From JACKII01 sp041687435 (GTDB lineage Bacteria; Pseudomonadota; Alphaproteobacteria; Bin95): a stretch of DNA of 64,000 nt. Under the pieces are notes generated by a model. The model was not told the DNA's origin. It saw only the letters and a program-made list of their open reading frames with translations, and searched no databases. The translations under genes were made by a program, and so were the position numbers. The stretch is from positions 1 to 64,000 of the forward strand of contig JAWLBX010000007.1 of assembly GCA_041687435.1 (NCBI GenBank), written 5' to 3'. Positions 16,613-25,647 of this stretch are shown here, one piece after another (position 1 is the first letter of the stretch; every line of letters starts with the position of its first letter).

Positions 16613-17944
16613 GGCAAACAACCCCTTATGCGCCGCACACCAGTCGTCTACGGCGTCGACGAGGCCGTCGAGTTCGGCCTGCCCCATGGGCAGGCTCAGC
16701 ACCATCATGTTGCGGCGGGCGACGTAAAATCCGCGCTCGATCATGCCGAGATGGAACAGGCCACGCGCGGCTGCCGGCACTTTGCCACTATCGACTGGGC
16801 CGGACAGAGGTTCATCCGTCAGGTGCAGCATCATCATTGAGCCATAGCCGGTAACCTGCCCCTTGATACCATGATCCGCCAGACGCGCGTTCAACCGTTC
16901 CCGCAGCGTATTTCCGGCCTCGTTCATCGCCTGCGCCGCTTCCGCCGTGAATATCTCGGAAAGACCGACGGTCGCGGCCGCCAGGGTCAGCACGTTATTG
17001 TTGAACGTGCCGGCATGGCTCAGATGCCCGGGCCGGCCCGGGTCGAAACGGGCCATGATGTCCTCGCGCCCGCCGAATGCGCCAAAGGTCAAGCCGCCGC
17101 CCAAATACTTGCCCATGGTCATCATGTCCGGCGTCACACCGCAAACCCCCTGATAACCGCCAGGGCCCAGGCGGGAGGTCATCACCTCATCGAAAATCAG
17201 GATAATTCCCAACTCCGCGGTCACTTCCCGCAGCATTGCCAGAAATTCGGGTGTCGCCGGGATGCAACCGCCCGAGCCGGTCATGGGTTCAACGATCACT
17301 GCGGCCAAGCTTTTGGCGCACTCGCGAATCATTTCCGCCGTGTCATCCACATTGTTATACGAGCCCATGATCCAGGTCATCGGCACGTTCATCTCTCGTC
17401 CGTAAGGACCGAACGACAGGACGCTGCCGTGGTACGAGCCTTGAAACACCATGACCGAGTCGCGCTTTGTAACGGCACGGGCGGTCTGCAGCGCCAGCAA
17501 GTTCGCCTCCGTGCCCGAGTTGGTGAACCGCACCAGATCCAGCGCCGGGAAACGTTGGGTGAGCATGTCGGCCAACAACGCTTCCTTCGCAGTTGGCCCA
17601 CCCAGGGTGATGCCACCCTCCAACGCCTCACGCACAGCCGCTTTGATCCGCTGGTCGGAATGGCCATAGAGACCTGCGGTCTGCTCTGTCACAAAGTCGG
17701 TATAGCGGTGGCCATCGATATCGGTGACATAACAGGCGTCGCCACCTGCCAGGGTCAGCGGGTAGGGCGGGTAGAACAGGACCGTACGGGTATTGCCGCC
17801 TGGCATGGACCGGCTGGCAGCCGCAAAGGCTGCCTCGCTTTGCGGATTGGCCGCGCGGAAACGGTCTTCCGCCTCGTTCAGCGCGGACGTCAGGTCGAAA
17901 TTACGGCGATCAGCAGGCGTGACGGACATGGCGGATCGATCCAT
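16610..17944 (-). CDS. class III PLP-dependent aminotransferase, glutamate-1-semialdehyde-mutase-like
   Basis: 444 aa. PLP-enzyme features: SGTEANLLALQTAR, GSYHGSV, the acidic strand IFDEVMTSRLGPGGYQ, and catalytic lysine K279 in MTMGKYLGGGLTFGAFGG, followed by SHAGTFNNNVLTLAAA. The spacing and GGY segment resemble glutamate-1-semialdehyde aminomutase relatives annotated as aspartate aminotransferase family proteins, not the haem-pathway HemL itself, so it probably acts on an amine or amino acid of unknown identity. The start is either 17944 or MSVTP at 17929; neither has a strong ribosome site. Convergent with spoVR and divergent from terC. Confidence 0.85.
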   Translation of the reverse strand: MDRSAMSVTPADRRNFDLTSALNEAEDRFRAANPQSEAAFAAASRSMPGGNTRTVLFYPPYPLTLAGGDACYVTDIDGHRYTDFVTEQTAGLYGHSDQRIKAAVREALEGGITLGGPTAKEALLADMLTQRFPALDLVRFTNSGTEANLLALQTARAVTKRDSVMVFQGSYHGSVLSFGPYGREMNVPMTWIMGSYNNVDDTAEMIRECAKSLAAVIVEPMTGSGGCIPATPEFLAMLREVTAELGIILIFDEVMTSRLGPGGYQGVCGVTPDMMTMGKYLGGGLTFGAFGGREDIMARFDPGRPGHLSHAGTFNNNVLTLAAATVGLSEIFTAEAAQAMNEAGNTLRERLNARLADHGIKGQVTGYGSMMMLHLTDEPLSGPVDSGKVPAAARGLFHLGMIERGFYVARRNMMVLSLPMGQAELDGLVDAVDDWCAAHKGLFA

Positions 17945-18051
17945 ATGGGCACGGGAAATTACGTGCTATTGTGCGTTGAAGTTTACAATCAATGCAATCG
18001 AATCCCATCAGCCGCTTGGCATTAGCCCGCAATTTGTCGAGGAAGCATGAA

Positions 18052-18789
18052 ATGCCGGATATCCTCTTGAGCGGTGAAATCTGGGCGGCACTGTTGTCAC
18101 TGACCGCGCTTGAGATCGTGCTCGGAATCGACAATCTGGTCTTTCTTTCCGTCACCGCCAGCCGCTTGTCGCCGCATCAACGCGCATCCGCGCAGCGGAT
18201 CGGCCTGATCCTTGCGCTGGGCATGCGGATAGTCCTGCTTGCCAGTGCCGTATGGCTTGCTGGACTGACCGAGCCGCTGGTCGAAATGTTCGGGTATGCC
18301 GTATCCTGGCGCGATTTGATCATGCTGGGCGGCGGCTTGTTCCTGCTGGCCAAGGGCACCGCCGAAATTCACCATGCGGTGGAAGGCGATCATGCGGAAA
18401 AACCATCCACCAAGACCGCCACATTCGCATTGGTCATCGGTCAGATTGTGATTCTGGATCTGGTGTTTTCGGTTGACAGCGTCATTACCGCGATTGGCAT
18501 GACCGATGTGTTCGGGGTGATGGTGGCAGCTGTTACCATCGCAATCGGCGTCATGATGTTTGCTGCCACGCCGGTATCCAATTTCATTCACGCGCACCCA
18601 ACGGCAAAGATGCTGGCGCTCAGCTTCCTGTTGTTGATTGGCGTCGCATTGATCGCCGACGGTGCGCATTTCCACATCCCCCGTGGCTACCTTTACTTCG
18701 CAATCGCTTTTTCCATTGCGGTCGAGGCTCTGAATTTATGGACGAAGGCACGGAGCAAACGGCGGGCGGGCCGGAGCGCCGGAAACTGA
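18052..18789 (+). CDS. TerC family integral membrane protein
   Basis: 245 aa with about seven hydrophobic segments. TerC signatures with membrane acidic residues are present: EIVLGIDNLVFLSV in the first segment and ILDLVFSVDSVITAIGMTD in the middle, the paired aspartates thought to bind metal ions. TerC proteins are now linked to manganese/metal export, including metalation of exported proteins, as well as tellurite resistance. The start at 18052 has GAGGA 8 nt upstream; a longer frame back to 17992 is not supported. Ends 6 nt before the convergent transglutaminase-like gene. Confidence 0.92.
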   Translation: MPDILLSGEIWAALLSLTALEIVLGIDNLVFLSVTASRLSPHQRASAQRIGLILALGMRIVLLASAVWLAGLTEPLVEMFGYAVSWRDLIMLGGGLFLLAKGTAEIHHAVEGDHAEKPSTKTATFALVIGQIVILDLVFSVDSVITAIGMTDVFGVMVAAVTIAIGVMMFAATPVSNFIHAHPTAKMLALSFLLLIGVALIADGAHFHIPRGYLYFAIAFSIAVEALNLWTKARSKRRAGRSAGN

Positions 18790-18795
18790 TATGAA

Positions 18796-19611
18796 TTATT
18801 GTGTTTCCGGCACCTGATCCGCCCAAACCTTGAAATCCACCAGCGTGTTCGGTCCGAACGTATGAACCAGGGGGACATCGGCGGCGTCGCGGCCATAGGC
18901 AATCATGACCCTGCCGAACTGGATATTGTTGTTGCGCGGATCGAATACATACCAACGGTTGCCAAGGTACACCTCTATCCACGCGGCAAAATCCATTACG
19001 CCGTAAGGCGGCGGCTGGCCGATATCGCTGATGTAACCGGTACAATATCGCGCCGGAATATTGAGGCTGCGGCAGAAGGCAATGGCCAGATGGGCATAAT
19101 CGCGGCAGACGCCCACGCCCTCACGATAGGCTTCCAAAGCGGTTCGCGTGGCGCGAGCGTGCTGATATCCGAAGGCGATGTGATTGTGAACGAAATCGCA
19201 CACCGCCTGCACCCGCCCCCAGCCGGGCGGCGAATTGCCGAAAAGGCGCCAAGCTTCATTAGAGATCACATCGGTCTCGCAATAGCGGCTGCCCAACAGA
19301 TAGGTCAGCGTATCTGTCGGAAGTTCTTCAACCGGGTGTTGCTGTGCCGACCAATCGACCGGATCGGACGTTCCATCATCCCGAATTACGCCATCGGTCG
19401 ATACCGTAAATTGCCCGGGTGGAGCGACCAGGCGGTTGCACCAGTTGCCGAAGACATCGCGGTAACTCTCCACGGGAACGGCAGGTGAGGGTACCAGCAT
19501 GTCTGGCCGCTCCAAATCGCCAGCGCGCGAGTAGTGGGCATTCAATAATAGGATCATCGGAGTATGCTGGGGTAAATCGTATTGAAACCGGCAGCCAATA
19601 TGAATTCGCAA
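18796..19611 (-). CDS. transglutaminase-like protein with altered catalytic triad
   Basis: 271 aa, bacterial transglutaminase-core fold with the N-terminal beta domain (MRIHIGCRFQYDLP). The nucleophile is C169 in GVGVCRDYAHLAIAFCR and the acid is D224 in YVFDPRNN. The residue normally His (D-x-HAW) is alanine here, in MDFAAWIEVYLG (A209). As I recall, a subfamily of alphaproteobacterial members carries Ser or Ala at this site, so this may be a lineage trait, not decay. With the triad broken it may act as a protease by another base or as a binding protein. The substrate is unknown, and no ATP-grasp or alpha-E partner, frequent neighbours of this family, is adjacent. Confidence 0.82.
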   Translation of the reverse strand: MRIHIGCRFQYDLPQHTPMILLLNAHYSRAGDLERPDMLVPSPAVPVESYRDVFGNWCNRLVAPPGQFTVSTDGVIRDDGTSDPVDWSAQQHPVEELPTDTLTYLLGSRYCETDVISNEAWRLFGNSPPGWGRVQAVCDFVHNHIAFGYQHARATRTALEAYREGVGVCRDYAHLAIAFCRSLNIPARYCTGYISDIGQPPPYGVMDFAAWIEVYLGNRWYVFDPRNNNIQFGRVMIAYGRDAADVPLVHTFGPNTLVDFKVWADQVPETQ

Positions 19612-19661
19612 TCAGGATCTCCAGAAAAACGACACTCTCTATGTAAAATCTACCGCGGATG

Positions 19662-19691
19662 CCTCTCCTTTAACAAGCCAAATAGGAGAGG
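19662..19691 (-). terminator. hairpin after the Baeyer-Villiger gene, weak terminator
   Basis: CCTCTCCT (19662-19669) pairs with AGGAGAGG (19684-19691) around a 14-nt loop, 39 nt past the monooxygenase stop on the minus strand. It is not followed by a T-run, so it may act as a 3' stabiliser or Rho-assisted stop. Confidence 0.4.
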
Positions 19692-19729
19692 GTGCGCCAA
19701 ATCAAACGCACCCTTATTATCGATCCCGT

Positions 19730-21322
19730 TCAACGTCGGGCAAACCCCTTGTAGCCCTCGTTCACCACCTCGTCGCACTTGGCGATATAGGCGGGCAGCC
19801 CGCCGATATAGGGCATGAACACGCTCGGCTTGCCTTCGATATTGGCGCCGACATACCAACTTTTCACCTTGGAACGCAGCGACTTTCCGGCGACCTCGTT
19901 CACGTGCGCGACCCATTCGGCCTCGGCTTCCGGCTCCGGCTCGATCACGTTCTTCTGGGCCTCGCGCATGTCGCGGATTGCGTCCGTAATCCATTCCACG
20001 TGCTGTTCGATGGAGGGCAGCATATTGGTCAACACGCTGGGGCTGCCAGGGCCTGTCACCATGAACATGTTCGGGAAGCCGGCCACGGTCAGGCCCAGAT
20101 AGGTGCGCGGGCCCGCATCCCAATGGTCCTTCAACTCCAGCCCGTCGCGCCCGCGGATGTCGATGCGCATGTAGCTGCCGGTCATGGCGTCAAAGCCGGT
20201 GGCATAGACGATGCTATCGACTGCATATTCCTTGCCATTGTGCAGCACACCATTGGCGGTGATCCGCTCGACCGGCTTCTCGCTGACGTCGACCAGATGA
20301 ACGTGAGGCAGATTGTACATCGCGTAGTAGTCGGTATCGACGCACAGCCGCTTGCCGCCGATGATGTTCTTCGGGCAAAGCAGTTCCGCGGTTTCCGGGT
20401 CTTTCACGATCTCACGGATTTTCTCCCGCACGAACTCCGCTGCGTAGGCATTGGCTCGCTCGTCCAGCATGGTATCGGTGAAACCGCCGAGGAAGGCGAG
20501 GCCGCCGCGCTGCCAGCGCTCCTCCAACTCGCGCCGGATTTCCGACTCCGGCGTCTCCACGGCCTTGCGGTCGCCATAGTCCCAAAGCACGCCGGACATG
20601 ATCTTCTTCGCATCGGCGCGGAACTGGCGATAGTTCTGCTTCACATGCGCGACATAGTCCGGCTTTTGTGGCGCGTTGTGCGCCGGAATCGAGTAATTCG
20701 GCGTGCGCTGGAACACCGTTAGCTTTTTTGCCTGCCGGGCGATCACCGGACTGGACTGGATCGCAGAGGAGCCGGTGCCGATCACGGCGACGCGCTGGCC
20801 GGTGAAGTCCACCTCCTCATGCGGCCACTGGCCGGTGTGGTAGCTGTTGCCCTGGAAATCGTCGATGCCCGCAATCTGGGGCATGTTGAAGGAAGAGAGG
20901 CAGCCAACCGCCAGCACGAAATACTGGGCACGGGTCTGCCGTCCGTCGCTGGTGGTAACCAGCCAATCCTCGCTGGCATCATCGAAATACGCGGCGGTCA
21001 CGCGCGTCTCGAAGCGGATATCCTTGCGCAGATCGTACCGGTCGGCGACATGCTGCGCGTAGGCGAGAATTTCCGGCTGCGGCGCATACCGTTCGGACCA
21101 TTCCCATTCCTGCTCCAGTTCCGGATCGAACTGGTAGGAATACTGCATGCTTTCGATATCGACCCGCGCGCCGGGATAGCGGTTCCAGTACCAGGTGCCG
21201 CCGACGTCCGTGCCAGTTTCAAACGCCACTGCCTTCAGGCCCATTTGGCGGAAGCGGTGCAGCAGATACATGCCGCCGAACCCGGCGCCAACAACGATAA
21301 CGTCAAAATCGCGGGTTGCCAT
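19730..21322 (-). CDS. flavin-containing Baeyer-Villiger monooxygenase
   Basis: 530 aa, class B flavin monooxygenase that inserts oxygen next to a ketone carbonyl using FAD, NADPH and O2. Rossmann motif VGAGFGGMYLLHR at residues 11-23, the GGTWYWNRYPGARVDIES segment of cyclohexanone-monooxygenase-like enzymes, the type I fingerprint FQGNSYHTGQWP at 156-167, and the second nucleotide motif VIGTGSSAIQ. Downstream end of a minus-strand run with an acyl-CoA dehydrogenase, enoyl-CoA hydratase and MBL hydrolase, suggesting breakdown of cyclic or long-chain ketones to acids that enter beta-oxidation. A paralogue lies at 42425-44059. Confidence 0.93.
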   Translation of the reverse strand: MATRDFDVIVVGAGFGGMYLLHRFRQMGLKAVAFETGTDVGGTWYWNRYPGARVDIESMQYSYQFDPELEQEWEWSERYAPQPEILAYAQHVADRYDLRKDIRFETRVTAAYFDDASEDWLVTTSDGRQTRAQYFVLAVGCLSSFNMPQIAGIDDFQGNSYHTGQWPHEEVDFTGQRVAVIGTGSSAIQSSPVIARQAKKLTVFQRTPNYSIPAHNAPQKPDYVAHVKQNYRQFRADAKKIMSGVLWDYGDRKAVETPESEIRRELEERWQRGGLAFLGGFTDTMLDERANAYAAEFVREKIREIVKDPETAELLCPKNIIGGKRLCVDTDYYAMYNLPHVHLVDVSEKPVERITANGVLHNGKEYAVDSIVYATGFDAMTGSYMRIDIRGRDGLELKDHWDAGPRTYLGLTVAGFPNMFMVTGPGSPSVLTNMLPSIEQHVEWITDAIRDMREAQKNVIEPEPEAEAEWVAHVNEVAGKSLRSKVKSWYVGANIEGKPSVFMPYIGGLPAYIAKCDEVVNEGYKGFARR

Positions 21323-21422
21323 TTAAGGCCAACTCCTTGTCCCGTGTCAGATTGGCCAAAAGTATAAGGACCGTATCTGCCGCGGGACAAGGGTAGCGTG
21401 TTGCGGAAAGGGGGAAGGGTGC

Positions 21423-22628
21423 CTAGAGACCCAGAACCCGCTTCGCAATAATATCCCGCTGCACCTCGTTGGTGCCGCCGTAAATGGTGGCGGCCCGGCG
21501 CAGCAGGTGTTCCGTCATCACGCCACGGCCATGATCGGGCCCGACGGTATCCACATTGGTATCAATGCGCAGGGTTTCACGGTCATAGGGCTGTGCATAG
21601 TTGCCCAGGGCTTCCATGAAGGTCTCGTTCAGCGCCTGCTCGATTTCCGAACCGTTGATTTTCAGCAAAGACGCTTCCGGCCCGACGGTGCCGCCGCTGG
21701 CCTCCTGAGCCAGAATGCGCAGGTTGCTCATGCTGAGGGCGGCGAGTTTGGCATTGATCGTCGCGATCTGGGCACGGAAAGCGGGATCGTCCCAAAGCGT
21801 GCCGCCTTGGCCATCGCTTTCCTTCTTGGCGGCATCAATGATCGCGTCCAGCTTCTTGGCTGATTTTCCGACCTGGGCAACGCCCGTGCGCTCGTTCCCC
21901 AGCAGAAATTTTGCATAGGTCCAGCCCTTGTTTTCTTCCCCAACCAAATTGGCCGCGGGCACGCGGGCGTCGGTAAAGAAAACCTCGTTCAGGTAGTGGC
22001 CGCCGTCGATCGAGGTGATGGGGCGGATTTCGACGCCGGGCGTGTTCAGGTCGATCAGCAAAAAGCTTATGCCTTCCTGTTTTTTCGCCGCCGCCGGATT
22101 GGTCCGGACGAGCGCAAAGATCCACTCGGCATGATGGGCGTGGCTGGTCCAGATCTTCTGGCCATTCACGACATATTCATCGCCATCGCGAACTGCACGG
22201 GTTTTGAGGCTGGCAAGGTCCGAGCCGGAGCCCGGTTCGGAATAGCCCTGGCACCAAAACACATCGCCGGAAAGGATTGGCGGCAAATGCTGTTGCTTCT
22301 GCTCTTCGGTGCCGAAGGTGTAAATCACCGGGCCGACCATAGTCAGGCCAAAGGGCGAAAGGCGAGGGGCGCCGGCAGCCTGCACTTCCTCGTCGAAGAT
22401 GTGCTTCTGAACCGCTGTCCAACCGGTGCCGCCATATTCCACCGGCCAGTTTGGAGCGATCCAGCCCTTGTTGTAGAGAATCTTGTGCCATTCCCGCGTC
22501 ATCTCTTTGGAGACGTAGGACGGCGCAAGCTGCGTCTGCCGGCGGATGTGCTCGGGCATCGCGTCTTTCAGGAAAGCGCGGACTTCCTCGCGGAAGGCAA
22601 GGTCTGCTGGGGAATAGGCGGCGTCCAT
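21423..22628 (-). CDS. acyl-CoA dehydrogenase
   Basis: 401 aa. FAD-dependent alpha,beta-desaturation of acyl-CoA. The three-domain layout is visible: N-terminal helical part (FREEVRAFLKDAMPE), middle beta domain with CQGYSEPGSGSDLASLKTRA and KIWTSHAHHAEW, and the C-terminal helical domain ending RRAATIYGGTNEVQRDIIAKRVLGL. GGAG lies 6 nt upstream of the start. The closest general type is the long-chain or bile-acid/steroid-ring family seen in proteobacterial catabolic clusters. It lies 100 nt upstream of the Baeyer-Villiger gene and 115 nt after the enoyl-CoA hydratase gene, all on the minus strand. Confidence 0.93.
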   Translation of the reverse strand: MDAAYSPADLAFREEVRAFLKDAMPEHIRRQTQLAPSYVSKEMTREWHKILYNKGWIAPNWPVEYGGTGWTAVQKHIFDEEVQAAGAPRLSPFGLTMVGPVIYTFGTEEQKQQHLPPILSGDVFWCQGYSEPGSGSDLASLKTRAVRDGDEYVVNGQKIWTSHAHHAEWIFALVRTNPAAAKKQEGISFLLIDLNTPGVEIRPITSIDGGHYLNEVFFTDARVPAANLVGEENKGWTYAKFLLGNERTGVAQVGKSAKKLDAIIDAAKKESDGQGGTLWDDPAFRAQIATINAKLAALSMSNLRILAQEASGGTVGPEASLLKINGSEIEQALNETFMEALGNYAQPYDRETLRIDTNVDTVGPDHGRGVMTEHLLRRAATIYGGTNEVQRDIIAKRVLGL

Positions 22629-22743
22629 GGCTGGCTCCGTCGGGTAAAGGTCACGTTGCCGAAACTATAGACCGCTGTTTGGGAATTGGATCAATGGTTC
22701 ACCCCGGCGCACCACCGCAGGGCAGGGCGCAGGGGTCTAGTGA

Positions 22744-23547
22744 TTAACGGCCGGTGAACACCGGTTTGCGCTTTTCGACAAAGGCGAGGGCGGCTTCCTC
22801 ATGGTCCTTGGTAGACTGCGCAAGCGCCTGGAAACCTGCTGCCATCTCCAACGAGGAGGCGAGCGATTGCGCCTCGCTCTCTTTCAGCAGGCGCTTGGTC
22901 ATGCGCAGAGCTTCCGGCGGCTTTCCGGCGATTTTCTTGGCCATCGCCATGGCTGCGCCCATCAACTCGTCGTGCGGCACGACCTTGTGAACCAGGCCGA
23001 TTTCCAGGCATTCGTCGGCCTTCAGCACGTCGCCAGTAAACGCCATCTCGAACGCCTTGGCCCGGCCGACAATGCGGGGCAGGTACCAGGCGCCGCCGTC
23101 GCCGGGGATGATGCCCAGGTTGACGAACACCTCGCCCATCAGCGCCTTGTCGCTGGCGATGCGGATGTCGCACATCATCGCCAGATCACAACCGGCCCCA
23201 ATCGCCGGGCCGTTCACCGCGGCGATGATCGGAATCTCCACCTTGTCCAGGCAGAGCGGGATGCGCTGGATGCCCTCGCGGTACCAGTGGCGCGTGCCGT
23301 TGGGGAAGGCCTGGTTTTCCGCCGCTGTCTCGGCAAAGCCCTTCACATCGCCGCCGGAGGAAAACGCGGAACCCGCACCGGTCAGGATGATGCAGGACAC
23401 CTCATGGTCCTTGGAAGCCTTCTCGAACACCGCCTCGAACGCATCCAGCATGTCGTAGGCGGAGATCGAGTTGCGGATTTCAGGACGGTTGATTGTGATC
23501 CTAACAATGCGACCGTCTTTCTCATAAAGCATGAGATCATCGGACAT
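22744..23547 (-). CDS. enoyl-CoA hydratase/isomerase (crotonase) family protein
   Basis: 267 aa. Crotonase fold with the oxyanion-hole segments GAGSAFSSGGDVKGF and GPAIGAGCDLAMMCD, followed by GIIPGDGGAWYLPRIVG, where the canonical catalytic glutamates would lie. Hydrates enoyl-CoA or isomerises the double bond. Which of these cannot be fixed from sequence. AAAGG precedes the ATG. Part of the minus-strand catabolic run; acyl-CoA dehydrogenase follows. Confidence 0.9.
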   Translation of the reverse strand: MSDDLMLYEKDGRIVRITINRPEIRNSISAYDMLDAFEAVFEKASKDHEVSCIILTGAGSAFSSGGDVKGFAETAAENQAFPNGTRHWYREGIQRIPLCLDKVEIPIIAAVNGPAIGAGCDLAMMCDIRIASDKALMGEVFVNLGIIPGDGGAWYLPRIVGRAKAFEMAFTGDVLKADECLEIGLVHKVVPHDELMGAAMAMAKKIAGKPPEALRMTKRLLKESEAQSLASSLEMAAGFQALAQSTKDHEEAALAFVEKRKPVFTGR

Positions 23548-23612
23548 AAGTGACGCCTTTTGTTGATGTTTTGGGTAGGGTCAGGAGCTTCTTTGGCCCC
23601 CTGTTGCGAAAC

Positions 23613-24524
23613 TCAGGGCAGACGGTAGAGACTATCCGGGCCGGGCGGGTCGTCAGGGCTGACGACGCGGCCTTCCTCCACCATGTGCAGCAGGTGGCTC
23701 AGTACGCTGCGCCCGGCCGCACGATGCAACTGTTCCGGTGTATTGATATAGATTTCCTTCACCATTTCCGGAATGTGCTGGGGATGATGTGCCAGGCAAT
23801 CCAGGATTTGCTGTTCACGCTCGCCCCGGTGCTCGATAAAGCTTTCGACGAAGGCTTTCGGGTCATTGATCGGCCCGCCATGGCCGGGATAATAGATATG
23901 CTCCGGCCGGTCCAGCAGCTTGTGCAGGCTCGCCATGTAATGCGCCATGTCGCCATCCGGCGGCGACACGATGCTGGTGGACCAGCCCATCACATGGTCG
24001 CCGGTCAGGATGACGTTATCTTCCTTCAGCGCAAAGCAGAGATGGTTGGAAATGTGGCCGGGCGTGAAGATCGCCTCCAGCGTCCAGCCATCGCCCTCGA
24101 TCAAGTCTCCATCGCCGACGCGAACATCGGGATCGAACGTCATATCGCCGCCCTCCGGTCCGGCAAACGGCCAATTGCGCCGGGCGCCAACGCCATGCGG
24201 GCCATAACCGTAGGTAGGCGCATCGCACCATTCCTTCAGCAACTGCACGCCGGGCGAGTGATCGCGGTGGGTGTGGGTGACGATGATATGCGAGATGGTT
24301 TCGCCATTCGCCGCCAGCACCTCGCGCAGCCGATCGATGTGCGCCTGTTCGGCCGGGCCGGGATCGACGATCCCCACCTTGCCGTGGCCCAATATGTAAG
24401 TGTTGGTGCCATGAAAAGTAAACGAACTGGGGTTAGGGCAGGTGAGGCGGCGCAGGCGCGGGGTCAGCGTCACAATCTCGCCCGCCTCGTGCGGGAATTC
24501 TTTGTTGAAAGGGATGACGGCCAT
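23613..24524 (-). CDS. MBL-fold metallo-hydrolase, LACTB2-like
   Basis: 303 aa metallo-beta-lactamase fold with the metal-binding HTHRDHSPG motif and further ligands in PGHISNHL, GDHVMGW and the C-terminal winged-helix-like tail (QLHRAAGRSVLSHLLHMVEEG), which matches LACTB2-type hydrolases. Likely a thioesterase or other esterase; RNase activity of human LACTB2 is another option. AGGAG lies 10 nt upstream of the start chosen at 24524; a longer frame reaches 24575. First gene of the run ending with the Baeyer-Villiger enzyme and divergent from pta. Confidence 0.85.
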   Translation of the reverse strand: MAVIPFNKEFPHEAGEIVTLTPRLRRLTCPNPSSFTFHGTNTYILGHGKVGIVDPGPAEQAHIDRLREVLAANGETISHIIVTHTHRDHSPGVQLLKEWCDAPTYGYGPHGVGARRNWPFAGPEGGDMTFDPDVRVGDGDLIEGDGWTLEAIFTPGHISNHLCFALKEDNVILTGDHVMGWSTSIVSPPDGDMAHYMASLHKLLDRPEHIYYPGHGGPINDPKAFVESFIEHRGEREQQILDCLAHHPQHIPEMVKEIYINTPEQLHRAAGRSVLSHLLHMVEEGRVVSPDDPPGPDSLYRLP

Positions 24525-24627
24525 GGCGGCGGATCTCCTGAGCATTGTTCGCAACGTCAGCCGTGAAAGCGGCACGGCGCGGAGGCGAAGTCAAGGGCCT
24601 CGCGTGGAGCTCCGCCGCCGGGTGGTG

Positions 24628-24641
24628 TTGATTTAGGTCAT
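24628..24641. promoter_or_regulatory. FNR/FixK-type box upstream of pta-ackA
   Basis: TTGATTTAGGTCAT matches the TTGAT-N4-ATCAA consensus of FNR/Anr/FixK-type regulators at 8 of 10 fixed positions and differs by one base from the box in front of the hydrogenase operon (TTGATTTAGATCAT). It lies about 65 nt upstream of pta, a reasonable place for activation at low oxygen. It also lies about 105 nt upstream of the divergent MBL gene. Confidence 0.5.
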
Positions 24642-24705
24642 CGTCACGTGCCTGTCTGGCTGTAGGCTGCTCCCGAACACCGAACTGGCGAGGAGACTCC
24701 CGCCC

Positions 24706-25644
24706 ATGTCGCAATTTTTTGAAGACCTGCTCGCAAAATGCGAGGGCCTGCCACCGATGCCGACGGCGGTTGCTCACCCATGCGACGCGGTTTCCCTCTG
24801 CGGGGCCGTGGATGCGGCCAGGGCAGGGCTATTGGAGCCCATTCTGGTCGGCCCGGAGCGCAAGATCCGGGCGGTGGCGAAGGCGGAAGGCATCGACCTG
24901 ACGCCCTACCGCCTGATCCCGACCAAACATAGCCACGAGGCGGCAGAAAAAGCCGTGGCGCTGGTGCGGGACGGCACAGCCAGCGTGCTGATGAAGGGCT
25001 CGTTGCACACCGACGAACTGATGCACGAGGTGATGCAAAAGGAGACGGGCCTCCGCACCGGCCGGCGCCTCAGCCACATGTATGTCATGCACGTGCCAAC
25101 CTATCACAAGCTGCTGATGGTGACCGACGCGGCGATCAACATCTACCCGACCTTGGAGGAAAAGCTCGATATCTGCCAAAATGCCATTGATCTGGCGCAA
25201 GCCTTGGGCATTGCCACACCAAAGATCGGCATTCTTTCGGCGGTGGAAACAGTCACACCGAAAATTCCCTCCACGGTGGAGGCCGCGGCTCTTTGCAAAA
25301 TGGCCGAACGCGGCCAGATCACCGGGGGCATGCTGGAAGGACCGCTCGCATTCGACAACGCCATCAACAAGGAAGCGGCGGAAATCAAACACATACGCTC
25401 GGATGTTGCCGGCGATGTCGATATTCTGCTGGCGCCAGACTTGGAGGCGGGCAACATGCTGGCCAAGCAATTGACATTCCTTGCAAATGCAGATGCTGCC
25501 GGCTTGGTAGTCGGTGCCCGGGCGCCGATTATCCTGACCAGCCGCGCAGACAGTGTGCCGGCACGTCTCGCCTCCTGCGCGGTTGCGGCAATATTCGCCG
25601 CGGCGCGCCAGGGCATCCTGGATGCCGCGGCGCTGGAGGACTGA
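24706..25644 (+). CDS. pta: phosphate acetyl/butyryltransferase family protein
   Basis: 312 aa, the short Pta/Ptb type. Converts acetyl-CoA plus phosphate to acetyl phosphate and CoA. Family segments include MKGSLHTDELMHEVM, RTGRRLSHMYVMHVP, GILSAVETVTPKIPSTVEAA, GGMLEGPLAFDNAI and LLAPDLEAGNMLAKQLTFLANADAAGLVVGA. The gene sits 3 nt before ackA, making a complete acetyl-CoA to acetate plus ATP route. Short Pta proteins can also use butyryl- or propionyl-CoA, so chain-length preference is open. GGAG precedes the ATG and an FNR-type box lies upstream. Confidence 0.9.
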   Translation: MSQFFEDLLAKCEGLPPMPTAVAHPCDAVSLCGAVDAARAGLLEPILVGPERKIRAVAKAEGIDLTPYRLIPTKHSHEAAEKAVALVRDGTASVLMKGSLHTDELMHEVMQKETGLRTGRRLSHMYVMHVPTYHKLLMVTDAAINIYPTLEEKLDICQNAIDLAQALGIATPKIGILSAVETVTPKIPSTVEAAALCKMAERGQITGGMLEGPLAFDNAINKEAAEIKHIRSDVAGDVDILLAPDLEAGNMLAKQLTFLANADAAGLVVGARAPIILTSRADSVPARLASCAVAAIFAAARQGILDAAALED

Positions 25645-25647
25645 AGC

